From positions 2,852,001 to 2,916,000 of the forward strand of contig JAGMUV010000003.1 of the NCBI GenBank assembly GCA_020744425.1: a DNA stretch of 64,000 bases, given 5' to 3'. Positions 11,659 through 21,700 of the stretch are shown piece after piece (position 1 is the first letter of the stretch; each line of letters starts with the position of its first letter). The DNA is from Dactylonectria macrodidyma (Eukaryota; Ascomycota; Sordariomycetes; Hypocreales; Nectriaceae). A program made the position numbers and the translations under genes. The notes below the pieces were generated by a model, which saw only the letters and a program-made list of their open reading frames with translations, ran no database searches and had not been told where the DNA came from.

Positions 11659-12886
11659 TCATGCGCCAACCATGCCAGGGCCGTAGCTTTGTTGGCGCAT
11701 AGCGCTGGGATAGGGAGATGCATTCCCTGGATTCTAGAGCAAATGAGCGTTAGATGAGAAAATTTCCCACGTGAGCCAGGGTGCTTGGTGTTTACCTTCT
11801 TGCGGCGCTTTTGGCCCCCCTCTCCCTCTCCGGTAGAATATCCCGCTTCCACACCTGCATCATCATCGGGGAAGCCTTCTCCGTAGCCCTCATAACTGCT
11901 GTCGCCGTAGGTTCGCTTCTTGATGTTGCGCCGGGGTCGCGTGGGATCTGATCCTGGTGGCCCTTGAGGCTTGAGCCTGTTCATGGCTCCGGGAGCTCCA
12001 GTCAAGGGCGTATTTGGGGCGGTGGGCCTCGCTGATGAAGTCTGCTTGAAGTCTCCGTTCGACGGCGTCATGTCTCCTAGCACCGACGTATCCCACAAAC
12101 TTTTTGGAATGGGGCCCTTGCCCATGGTGACTGCTCGTCCAAGGCTGGCGAGGGTGATGTCTGATAGACCGTCGGTGATCTCTCGGCCCTTGACTTGATG
12201 GACGTTCCACTCTAGGTCAGGGACCTGTAGCATGGCCATAAACTCTGAAGGCGCGTCTTCTTTCTTCTTGGACACGTCAAAGTGACCAGCGACGCCTAAT
12301 CGCTTGATATGGCCCTTGTACGTTTTTCGCAGGGCGTTCTTCTCTCCGTTTGGCTTCTCTCGAGCAACCTCTGCAGCCAAGCTGGCAAGGTTGAACATTT
12401 CGTACAAGTCTTCCGAGGCCCGCGGCAGGGATTCAAGGTGCGCTAAAGACAACTGACGTTAACAAAACAATTCTATTGCGGGAATCAAGAAGATGCCCGC
12501 GACCTGTCTGCAGGTCAAGGTGGTGGCGCCAGGAGGAGCGGGAAGAGGACGGCGAAGGGAGTCTTACGAGTTTGGCAAAGCAGGTATTTCTTCCCTACAT
12601 CGAGATGCAGGTCCTCAATGCCAAGCTTGCTTTCCTCGAGGTGAATCTTCTTCTGCTCGTGGTCGCCGCTGTAGCTGTCATCGACGGAGCGCTTCCGCTT
12701 ATGCGGTGAGTCGTCGGCCATGATGGCGTCGAGCTGGGAGGCGCTTCCGTTGACGCTGTGCGCGGGAGTCGGTAAGGTGGTGGCCGTGGACGCGGCCATC
12801 ATGGAGGTGGCCACGCTGGACACGGGGTCCGAGGTCCCTGAGGAGAATTGCGATGGACTCTGGGGCGTCTGAGGGTGGAACGACAT
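11659..12886 (-). CDS. MED19: Mediator of RNA polymerase II transcription subunit 19 (Rox3)
   Basis: Exons 12886-12568, 12442-11796 and 11733-11659 give 346 residues; introns are 125 and 62 nt. MED19 is a head-module subunit of Mediator, the nuclear bridge between activators and RNA polymerase II. Family features seen: the Pro/Ser-rich start [14 protein letters not shown], the core beginning [14 protein letters not shown], the segment [17 protein letters not shown], and the strongly conserved [18 protein letters not shown]. The tail is basic (RKK) and ends in YGPGMVGA. The start was chosen because this N-terminus matches fungal MED19 and no other in-frame ATG fits. The third exon, only 75 nt, is needed to restore the conserved C-terminus; without splicing the frame runs on into unrelated sequence. 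Confidence 0.93.
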
Positions 12887-15230
12887 GGTGTCAGTCTCCG
12901 CGAGGGAGGGTTGTGGCGAGAGTCGCGCCGGCCGCCGACCGAGTGTCGCTGCGCTCGGCTCTCAGCTCAACGTCATGCACCGCGCTGGGTTTTCTCGGCT
13001 CGGGGATCGGCGCGGCGGGCGGCGACGAGGCGATGAATGGGGATCTCGAGGAGTGTAAGGGCGTAGAGTCGACGATTTCGAGGAGGAACGGGCGAATGTC
13101 GCTGTCGGGCGAGGGTTTGCGTCGAAGTTGGGCGATCGTAGGGCGTTGATGGAGGTTTGAGTCGGGGGCGAGTGAGGTGGTGAAGGTGTGGAGTGTGGAA
13201 TGAGGGAGAGAAGATGTTTGGGCCTGAAAGACGAGGCAATTTGAAAAAGGGCTGGCAGAAGTGGCAGTTGGGTAGAGCACTGAGCAGTCCAAGTGGAAAA
13301 CGCAGGCAAACACAGGCAGAAAAGGTACGTACCTGGCAGGTCCCACGTTCATCTCACCCGCCGGGGCCGGGGTTTGCTGACCGAAAGCGTTCGGAGCCGT
13401 CGCCTGAGTGGCTGGGACCAGCGTGAAGTGGGCGAACAAAGGGCCTCGGCCACGTGAGCCACAGACAAACCACAGCCAAACCACAGTGAGCCACAGAGGC
13501 AAACAGGCAGGTACCACCCACCTTCTGCGCTCTATGAGACGCCTATCCTTCCCGTCAACAGCTGGCACCGGCTGGCACCACCAGCCCCGCGGCATCTCCG
13601 AATCCAAGGTAACCTCCGCACACTGGGGAATTCTTTGTCTGTACCTGAAACCTCAGGCAGCCCCCTCCCCACTGTCCACTGGACTTCCATCATCAATCCA
13701 TCCTTTGTCGAACCAGGCAAGCGCCTCGATGGTACTCCGCACATCCACAAACCTGGCGCTGGGCAGGAGCCACAAAACGCTAGTGTCACATGACCTACCA
13801 TCCGCGATAAGATCAACTTTCATGCATCGTCGCCAAACTTTTTTCTTCTTTTCTCTCTACAATATAACCCCAGACCACCTCCTGTTTCTTCGCCAGCGCG
13901 CCGACTCTGCTCGAACCCATTCGCTGCTGACATACAAACGGAGATTAGTGGTCGAGAGCAATCTATAAACCTTGCCAAAAACCATCATCACGAGGGCCCC
14001 TTGTGCGGCTGCCATGATGCGGTGATGACCTGATGCAAGTAACATTTCTTCATGCTTCATGAAGCAAGACTCTGTGACAAACACCCAAGTGCTATTCCAA
14101 ATTTTACTCCTCACACGGGGGAATTGTCCTCGGCCCTCGTTGAAAGTGTGACCTCGGAAATGTAAGTTATTAGCTGCCAAGGAGTGCTACTCCCATGCTT
14201 CCTATTCACATGATGACACCCTTACATCTGGTAAACCTATGGACCAGGGCTGTAGTTTTCAGTCAATTATCCAATTGTCTAATAACCGCTTGGTTCAATG
14301 AGGACAAAGGCATTAGCTGAGTGATGGTTCCATCCAAACCCCGTAAAACTACCCATGTTCCCGGAGAGGCTGACGGATAACCCACCAGGTTCTTCGCCTC
14401 AACCAACAGTGCATAGGTACCTATCGAATATCACGGGACGGCTCAGACACACGATTCCTAATCCTACTTGGTATACATGATGTCACCCTCACACAAGCAT
14501 TTGAGGCGGACGCTTGCCACACACTGGCTAGTGTCTGCGACAATGAACTTGACACACGAAGACGAAGAGCGAAAACTAGAGTGAAGCCTTCGGAGATTTC
14601 AATATAAAGTTATGGGCTCATATTTGGGACTGTTCAAGCGCTGTTTCCCGCATCAAGCGGGATCCTCAGAGGAAGTTGGCCAAATTGGCCCCTATCAATC
14701 AATCTACGGTATCTACAACACGAAACGTGCCAAAGAGGGACAGATCCAGTCCGTTCCATGAAACCCAATCAAGTACGCCAGTGTGCCCTTCCCGATTTTC
14801 CACCCAAGCAAGCCCAAGCCCAAGCTCAAAGATCATCATCATTTGTCGAGACCAGCCCAGAACCACAAACAAAGCAAAAATAGGTCGTCATCATACCAAG
14901 CCACCTCGGCTTCCCCATACCCAGCTCCAAACCCCATCACCGATGCCCACTTACCCACCATTGTGTTGCGCCGAGATGCAAAATATTGATCAAGACCGTC
15001 AAAGGGAAAAGTTGAAAAAGAATGGAGAGAATTGGAGAAGGTGTGTTGGTTGTCTTGCCCGCGCATAGAGTAGCGGCGATGTAATGTGGAATATTCCTAA
15101 CGAGATGTTTGGCAATCGTCGGGCCAGAAAACCCTGGCAGCTCTGAGGAGCACTATCGGCCTACATCATCACAGCATTGCTGTTTCTTTCAAGAACCCAT
15201 AATGCAGCTAAGATTTGAGGACTCTCGTGC
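12887..15230. other. Promoter and leader of MED19 plus non-coding sequence, about 2.3 kb
   Basis: The first ~700 bases are GC-rich and probably hold the MED19 promoter and 5' UTR on the minus strand. Short CCACAG/AACCACAG-type imperfect repeats occur near 13.45-13.51 kb. Open frames of up to 238 codons show no domain and look like chance frames in GC-rich DNA. The part just after the homeodomain gene's stop (about 14.9-15.23 kb) should be its 3' UTR. Confidence 0.55.
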
Positions 15231-17266
15231 CTAAAACAGTGGCCGTGTCGATCCGGTAGGGAGTGTAAGGCTTCGCTTCCGCTTGTGTCCTTCTCTCCCG
15301 CTGATCATGTGCCTGTGAGCCTCTTCGCGTGCCTGGATTTGGCTTCCCATGCTCCCTTGAAAGGCTTGAGAGAAGTCACTGGGCGGAGCAATTGGGGCAC
15401 TCATCTGGGCCTCTTGCATATTTCCCTTCTGGTCCGATGATCTTGGCACGGAGTACTCAGCTGGGGCAACAAGGGGCGCGGACGGATAGCTGGTTGTGTA
15501 CGAAGAGGCGCTGTATGTGGTCGACGTAGGTGTGGAGTGAGGTTGGCTCAAAGGGCTTTGAGTCTGTACCTCCGAACCTGCAGTGCGATAATGATCCCTG
15601 GGGTCTACGTTCAGAGGCAGTGTTGCTGTCGCTGCTCGAAGTCGAGATCGGCTATGTGGGGACGACATGGCAGAGTAGCTCATGCCTGTGGGCGGCTGAG
15701 CAGAGGTACCTGTGTGATCATCATTAGTCCTGAATCGTTGACAGCTAGCTGGAGGTTTCTTACTGGGATAGGATGATGGATCATAGGTGCCTATCTGTCC
15801 TGGTTGATACATGGACGGATTCCGCTCACCCATGCTTGGGCTCGTATTGGAAGGTCGATAGTTTGCATAGTCGATGGCATCGCCTTTCCAGGCCATGCTT
15901 GAGCGCAAAGGTGACTGTGCAGACTCGGACCGCGCACGAGAGAGAGAGTCTCGGAGCTGCAAGGGTTGGAGGGGGAGTGGGCTCTGCCTGTTGGCTTCCA
16001 TGGGTGATTCTAAACCGCTCTGACTAGCAAAGGGGTTCGAGGTCCTTGGACCACCGCCCATCGGCGCAGAGAAGTGGCTTCCGTACGGATATCTGTCGTT
16101 GGGGGCTGGCGAAATTGGCGACATCATGTCGGGGTTGCCCATACCTCCGGTTGGATGAAACCCAAGGCCTCCAAATCCAGGTGTCAGACCAGTAGGGGAC
16201 GAATGATCGCTCGCTGCTCCTCTTCGAACGTCCACTATCAAAGGCCTGATCATGTGTTGTGCGTAGGATTGAGCGCCAAGATCTCCCGGAGATGGCATGG
16301 GCGTTCCCAGCCCATGTACTGCACCATACGGCGAATGTAGCGCTTGAACGTTGTCAAAATCGTCAGGGACAGCTCTCATCTTTATCATTCGATCGCGGTC
16401 GTCGGCGTTGAGACGTTTGATCTTGGCACGCCTGATAGGGGTTAGTAACGAAGTAGGGCATTCTCAGTACCCTTACACACCTGTTTTGGAACCAGACCTG
16501 AACCTGTCGGGGACTCAGGCCAGGGATCTCTCTTGAGAGCCGCTCTCGGTGAGCGGCATCGGGGTGCGGCTGCTTGGCAAACTCGCTCATAAGGAATCGA
16601 GTCTGTTGGTGGGTGAGTCTGGTTGGTGTTAGCCCGGCCCTGGAGGTCTCAGCATAAACCATCTTACCTAAACCGCTTCATCTTTCGACGAGCGGCAGTC
16701 CGCTCAGCTGCTGTTTGGCAAGATAGGTCTCCCTCACCATCCAACATGTCGTCTTCGTCAAAGTCATCCTCCTCGTCACTCCTCGAAGAGGATGCTTTGT
16801 CGCCCTGCCCATGCTGGGCAACAGACGACCCTTGGCCTTGTGTCTCATAAACACCAAGAGGCTTCTCTCGAAGCGAATCCTCAATTTTCAAGCCAGACCC
16901 TCCATCTTGAGTCTCAGAATAAGTGGAACCTGGTGATGAATGGGTGTCTTGCATCACGCCTACACCTGGAGGCTTCTGAACATGCGGCAACCGCGAGGCT
17001 TCTTCGACATGAATTCCCAAGGTGTCTCTCCCAGGTTCAGTTACCGTGCGTGCTGCGTCTTGGCTACCGCTGATGGGCTCAAGGGAGTGTGGGAAAGCAT
17101 TGGCTCCGCCGGAAGGATACTGATGCTGCCCTTGCCATTCCGACTGCGCCGGCAATCCAGCTCCGTAAGGGTTCGACATGCGTGGAGGACTTGCTGGCTT
17201 CCGAGATGGATCGTATTTGTTGAAATGCCAGCTGTGGTCCGTATCACACTGCCGAGTAACAAGCAT
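15231..17266 (-). CDS. Homeodomain (homeobox) transcription factor
   Basis: Exons 17266-16668, 16618-16481, 16431-15764 and 15709-15231 give 627 residues. Introns are 49, 49 and 54 nt; the last is stop-free and 3n long, so an unspliced form stays in frame. The homeodomain spans about residues 193-252, with a basic arm (RRKMKRFR) and a recognition helix carrying the invariant Trp242-Phe243-Gln244-Asn245-Arg246 then RAKIKR. The first two introns cut the homeodomain, one just after its basic arm and one inside the WFQNRR motif, which supports the splice choices. Upstream is an acidic Ser/Asp/Glu stretch (SDEEDDFDEDD). Downstream is a long Ser/Pro/Met-rich disordered region ending in a basic patch (HKRKRS). 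It should act in the nucleus. Fungal homeodomain factors often control conidiation and development, but its exact ortholog group is not settled here. Confidence 0.92.
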
Positions 17267-19654
17267 TTGGGCGGGATGAGCTATTTGGGTCGGGAAGGTA
17301 GCGACGTCTTCGCAATCTCAAGGGGAAGTTCAAAAGAGCCGTCGAGGGGGTGGCCTAACGGAGCACGGCTCTCAAAGATACCGAGTATCAAAATTGCCGA
17401 AAAAAGACGTGTTCGTGGAGACCACTAGGTGGGGAGAGATATCGAGGATTTCTTGAGCAGCTTCGTCGTGGCCAAAAGGAAGGGAATGATGGGAACGATT
17501 TGGTTCGTTATGCTACGGTGGAGATGAAACAGCGAGGTGAAGATCATACAAGGTAACAAGAAGTTTAAAGTCTCAAGAGGGAATAAAGATTGATGAGAAG
17601 GTGCTGGAGGTAGACTGGAGAATGAAATGAATGTAATGGTTAAATGGAATGAAGAATGAAGTGAAGTCGGCCAAGGACAATGAGTGAAGTCACAAGGATA
17701 CCGAAAAGAAAGTCAAAATGTAAGAAGCATCTCCAGGAACAAGCAACCAGCTTGAGTTCAAGAGAGGGAGGAATCAAATCTTCGATGCCACCAAGAGGTA
17801 GGGTCGAGATACATATACGGCCGGCATCCATGGGAAGAGCGTTTCCTTGGTGGGGGGTGATCGACCTGCATCCCCTGGACCACATCCGCAATCCGCAGCC
17901 AGGAGTCCCTTGAGCGGTCTGAACAAGGTCGTCATCCTCCAGAGACCCCGGTCCTGTGTACGGCAAAATTGTGATTAATCCCAACGAGGGTGACGGAAGA
18001 AAAGGGTCGACATAAGATCCCGACAGAGGGACCAGGCCAGGGACATGTTCCAGCACTGGAAGCGGCAGCCACGAAGCGGGGGGGTGGGCAGCTTGACTCT
18101 TGTGAGGTACGAAGTACTCGGCGTAGCTCAGCGGGTGGTCCGGTGCTCGTTTTGAGGCCTGTCGTTGCCGCACCTTCACGGGCCACGGACCAGGATGGGT
18201 CCATCCGATATCACCACACCCCCTCCCTTTCCCCTTGCCCTCCCCAGTTCGAAGCCATTATCTGCTGAGACTTGTCCAGAGAGTCAAAGACGAGGCAGCT
18301 AGCAGTTGCATCGTTGATCCCAGATGGCCGAGGCAGAGTCCGTCAATGCTTCGAGAAGCACGCCGAGGAGAAGATCCAGGCTTGCTTTGGGGTGTGTTCC
18401 GGCCATAAGCCGGCAGGTTTGTTACCAGGCTCCCTCCTCTATACAAAGCAATCGGCGAGCCTTTCGGTGTTAGGGGGAGTGACGGGAGCCAAAGTAATTT
18501 GATGGCTCCTGGGAGACACAATATCACACTCAGAAGATGCAAGGTACTCTGGGAAGATTGCGGGTGGCGTAAAAGCCGACTTGGCCTTCGCACCAACGCA
18601 GCGCCAACAGAGGCGGTAGTCATCGATCAAGGCTACAACATGTGAGTACATCCAGACAAGCAAGGGCTCGCCAGCCCACAACTGGGAGCAGTATCTCGGT
18701 TGGGATATCTGCTTGGGTGACCATTGGTCCTTCATTACCTTAGCTCTGTGTCCACTTCACGGTTGAAAGCATGTTACGCATGACCGTTGTTGAGACCGCA
18801 CCGCCTGTCAAGTAGGGTACGAAAACCCGCTTCATGGGATTGTGGTAGCCACCCGGATCTTGGGGGTGTGGGTATTCGAGATCCAGCGTAGTGGCTTATG
18901 GCCCATCGGCGGCGGCGTGTTGCCATAAGGCGGTAGCGAAGCCTCGAGAAAACGCTAGGCATGATCAAGATTTGATGGATTGCAAAGGAGGATGGCCTGC
19001 CAACGGCTGGAGGGGATGCCGCAAAAGCCCCTGGTGAGCAAAAAACGGCAGAAAGTGATGACGTGAACATCCATCGAGGACTCCGTACGGGTCAGCAATG
19101 CGGCCATCGGGTTATGAGCGCCTAGGCTGAGAAAGGAGACGGGGCCGCAAGGTGAAGCAAATGCCGACAGGCAGTACGCAACGTTCGTCGGAGGCCCAGG
19201 TCGGAGGACAGAAATGGCATACCATCTCGATCACTGGGTAACAATAAGAGTGGCGATTCAAACAAAAAAGTCCAGGCATTCACAGCACTCCCTCATCGAT
19301 CCCATTGCGCGTTTGGATCCTCAGAAACGTTTCGTCTCCCTGTCTCTGTCCTGACGACGGATGGGGGACTGTGTCCGTGTTTTGTTTGCAGCACTGATCT
19401 TCCCATTGTGGATACACGAATCCAACATTCGAGACAGCCGCCAAGAGTCCCCTCAACTTTGAGAGCAACGCTGCAACGGTACTTGACCGCCCGTACGTAG
19501 GGCCGATGGAAGAGGCGGGCGGCAAGTTCAACGGTCCGAGGCGTCGCATGTGTGGCTAATAAGTCGCTGGGGTGTAAACGGTGGCGTGCCGGTAGTGGTT
19601 GTACAGAACAGTCGACCCGCAAGCTTTGACGGTAGACGGCTGCACAGCTCATTG

Positions 19655-19737
19655 CTCACAGCTCACAGCTCACAGCTCACAGTCCACACAGCCCACACAG
19701 CCCACACAGCCCACACAGCCCACACAGCCCACAGCCC
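19655..19737. repeat. Compound minisatellite: (CTCACAG)4 followed by (CCCACACAG)5
   Basis: Four CTCACAG units (19655-19682) are directly followed by five 9-base units of the CCCACACAG type (19683-19727; the first begins with T) and a partial unit. An open frame across it encodes a Gln/Pro/Thr repeat but lacks any other support. Confidence 0.88.
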
Positions 19738-20448
19738 ATGGGAAACGAGACATCACATTGTTGGCCCCTCGTACAGGGACAACGGCGGCAAGTCGAGCAT
19801 CGCAGGAAATCCCACTTGGGGGCTAGTTTGTCTCTGCGCCTGCGGAAGAACGGATCCAAACAAGCCACGCAATCGAGAGCTGGTTACGACTGCGGATCAT
19901 GTATCAGTGGAAGAAGCCGGAGAGTCGGACGCAGTGTCCGTTGCCTTGGGCGCGGGAAGGATGTTGCGGCTAGGTGAACAGCGAGGGAAGGAGCGAACGA
20001 AGGAACGAAGGCGCCGTCGGCTGAATCGACACGTCCCGACTCTAATATCCGGTCTGGTGCAACACAACAGCTTGCCGCGTTCTTTGTAGCTGAACTATTC
20101 ATCAGTTTTTGTTGCTTCTCCTTTGCGCGGCGGCACGGGCTGTCACATTGCGAGTGGTGTGCTCGACAGAGTGCCGAGAGGCTCAGGAATTGGTCCTTCT
20201 TGCCAGGGCTCATAGATGCCTGCGGATCTGCGAGAAAGGGAAAGAGCGGGCGCTATTGCCTCGTGGCTTTCTTTTCATCCGAGTCACATATCTAGATGCA
20301 GCTGCGGGTGCGAGGTGTGCTTGCTGTTACTGGGCAGGCACTCTAGTACTGCAGCCACATGTGCAGGTACAGTCCACACAGTAATGGCTAGGAAGGCAGT
20401 CGAAACAAGTTTCTACCCACACCAACGCCGTCTGTGGATATTGCCATA

Positions 20449-20462
20449 CCTACCCGGGTAGG
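20449..20462. repeat. Perfect 14-bp palindrome CCTACCCGGGTAGG
   Basis: The sequence is self-complementary. It lies 150 bases left of the foldback sequence at 20610-20686 and shares the CCTAC/GTAGG core. Confidence 0.8.
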
Positions 20463-20609
20463 TAGATGGGTGCACGGCGCAATGCCAAAGTTAGAACGAA
20501 CGCGAGCTCACCCTCTCGCTGGCGAGTTTTCAGGAGGAGTTCATGCCAATTATCAGTGCTCGACTTACACAAAGGCTAATTCCTAATGCCAGTTCCCACT
20601 AAGCCAGAT

Positions 20610-20686
20610 GGCAACCTACCTAGTTAGGCACCTAGGTAGGTAGGTAAATACTGCATACCCTACGTACCTTCCTAGGTAGGGTTGCC
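20610..20686. repeat. 77-bp foldback element with imperfect terminal inverted repeats
   Basis: The left arm (from 20610) reads GGCAACCTACCTAG. The right arm (20671-20686) has the reverse complement GGCAACCCTACCTAGG, so the ends pair over about 14 bases with one bulge. Inside lie further CCTAGGTAGG and TACGTA palindromes. No convincing target-site duplication is visible, so a small MITE-like relic is only one possibility. Confidence 0.6.
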
Positions 20687-21223
20687 AATTTCTGGGCCTC
20701 AGGAAAGAAACCACTGCTGTGTTGTACCTGCTGCGCAGCTACAACTGCAGGTGCAGTGCAACACTGCTGCTGTAGTTGCTCCTCCCTCAGTCAGTCCACT
20801 AATAAACCTGGGAAGCCATGAGTGCAGTCTGTGCCTTCCATGCTTCCCCATCCATCTATCTCGCTGCTCTCCACTCTATCGTCTGTCTCGCACATCCCGC
20901 CCGAGAGACTTCAGCCAATACACAATCAGTACATCACCAGGATCAAGGATCGGACGCACCCAGCCTCGGGTTTCATCCGTCAGCGGGGGGGGGGCAACTG
21001 CTGACCTCTCCAGCCCCAAAGCCAGTTTCTCCGGATTTAGCGCCTCTCGCTGTGAGCTCTGAGCTCTAAACTCTGAGCTCTAAGCGTTCATCGTTAAAGC
21101 TTGATCGGCAAGCGTGGATTGATGTGCCCTTGAGACTCATCGATTGTGGCAACGGCCCCGATATTTCTCGTGCAGAAGCATGGATTCCGGCCCGTCTTCC
21201 ATCAATCGCAACCAATGTCATCG

Positions 21224-21284
21224 CCATCCACCATCCACCATCCACCCATCCACCATCCATCGTCCATCATCCATCACCCACCAT
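21224..21284. repeat. CCATCCA-type minisatellite
   Basis: Imperfect tandem copies of CCATCCA/CCATCAT units in non-coding DNA. Confidence 0.85.
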
Positions 21285-21700
21285 CCCGGCCCCGGTCCCG
21301 AAAGGTGAAGGAGGAGGCAGAGTAGAGACAAGCGGAGCCCAGCTACTGGCTCTTGACCAACAGTCCTAGCGACAAAAGGAGACCGTGAGAGTGTCACCAA
21401 AATGGTCTAGCAGCTCCGTCCTCCGGGCGCTGGTCGCCCCCTCGCAGTTCGCCAGGGCCGCAGCCAGTCGTCGTCTCTCTCAGTTACGTCCCCAGCATCC
21501 GTAACCATTACCGTCGCGGCATATGTGTCGATTGTGGGCCTAAGATGCCATTGTTGGGGAGTCCTTCATTTCTCACATCCGTCGTCTTCGGCCAGAAACT
21601 CCGTCTTCCGCACACGTCACCGTCCATGCGAATTGGGTTGTCAGAACGCACATCACACCCTCGCCATGGCCTAATACTTCCCCTGATCGTTGGTTCATCT

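Larger units (their letters stand above)
17267..21700. other. Gene-poor region, left half (promoter of homeodomain gene, minisatellites, palindromes)
   Basis: The first ~1 kb is probably the promoter and 5' leader of the minus-strand homeodomain gene. The rest contains only short, overlapping open frames with no domain. Recognisable structure is limited to tandem repeats at 19.65-19.74 and 21.22-21.28 kb, a 14-bp palindrome at 20449 and a foldback sequence at 20610. Confidence 0.55.

Noticed and set aside
12891..13607. 238-codon open frame directly upstream of MED19 on the same strand
   Set aside because: It opens with TTG rather than ATG, has no domain, consists of low-complexity Pro/Ser/Arg sequence typical of a GC-rich leader, and ends 5 bases before the MED19 start in another frame.
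18110..18185. tRNA-like A-box (TAGCTCAGCGGG)
   Set aside because: No B-box of the GGTTCGANTCC type follows at a suitable distance, and no acceptor or anticodon stem can be formed.
18633..18735. Possible 5S rRNA fragment (TTGGGTGACCA near its end)
   Set aside because: Only the short C-box-like string fits; the 5' half and the closing stem do not match fungal 5S rRNA convincingly, so it is at most a decayed relic.
19550..20089. 179-codon frame with a Thr/Ala/His repeat
   Set aside because: The frame is open only because the minisatellite units are 9 bases long; no domain or sensible flanking sequence.
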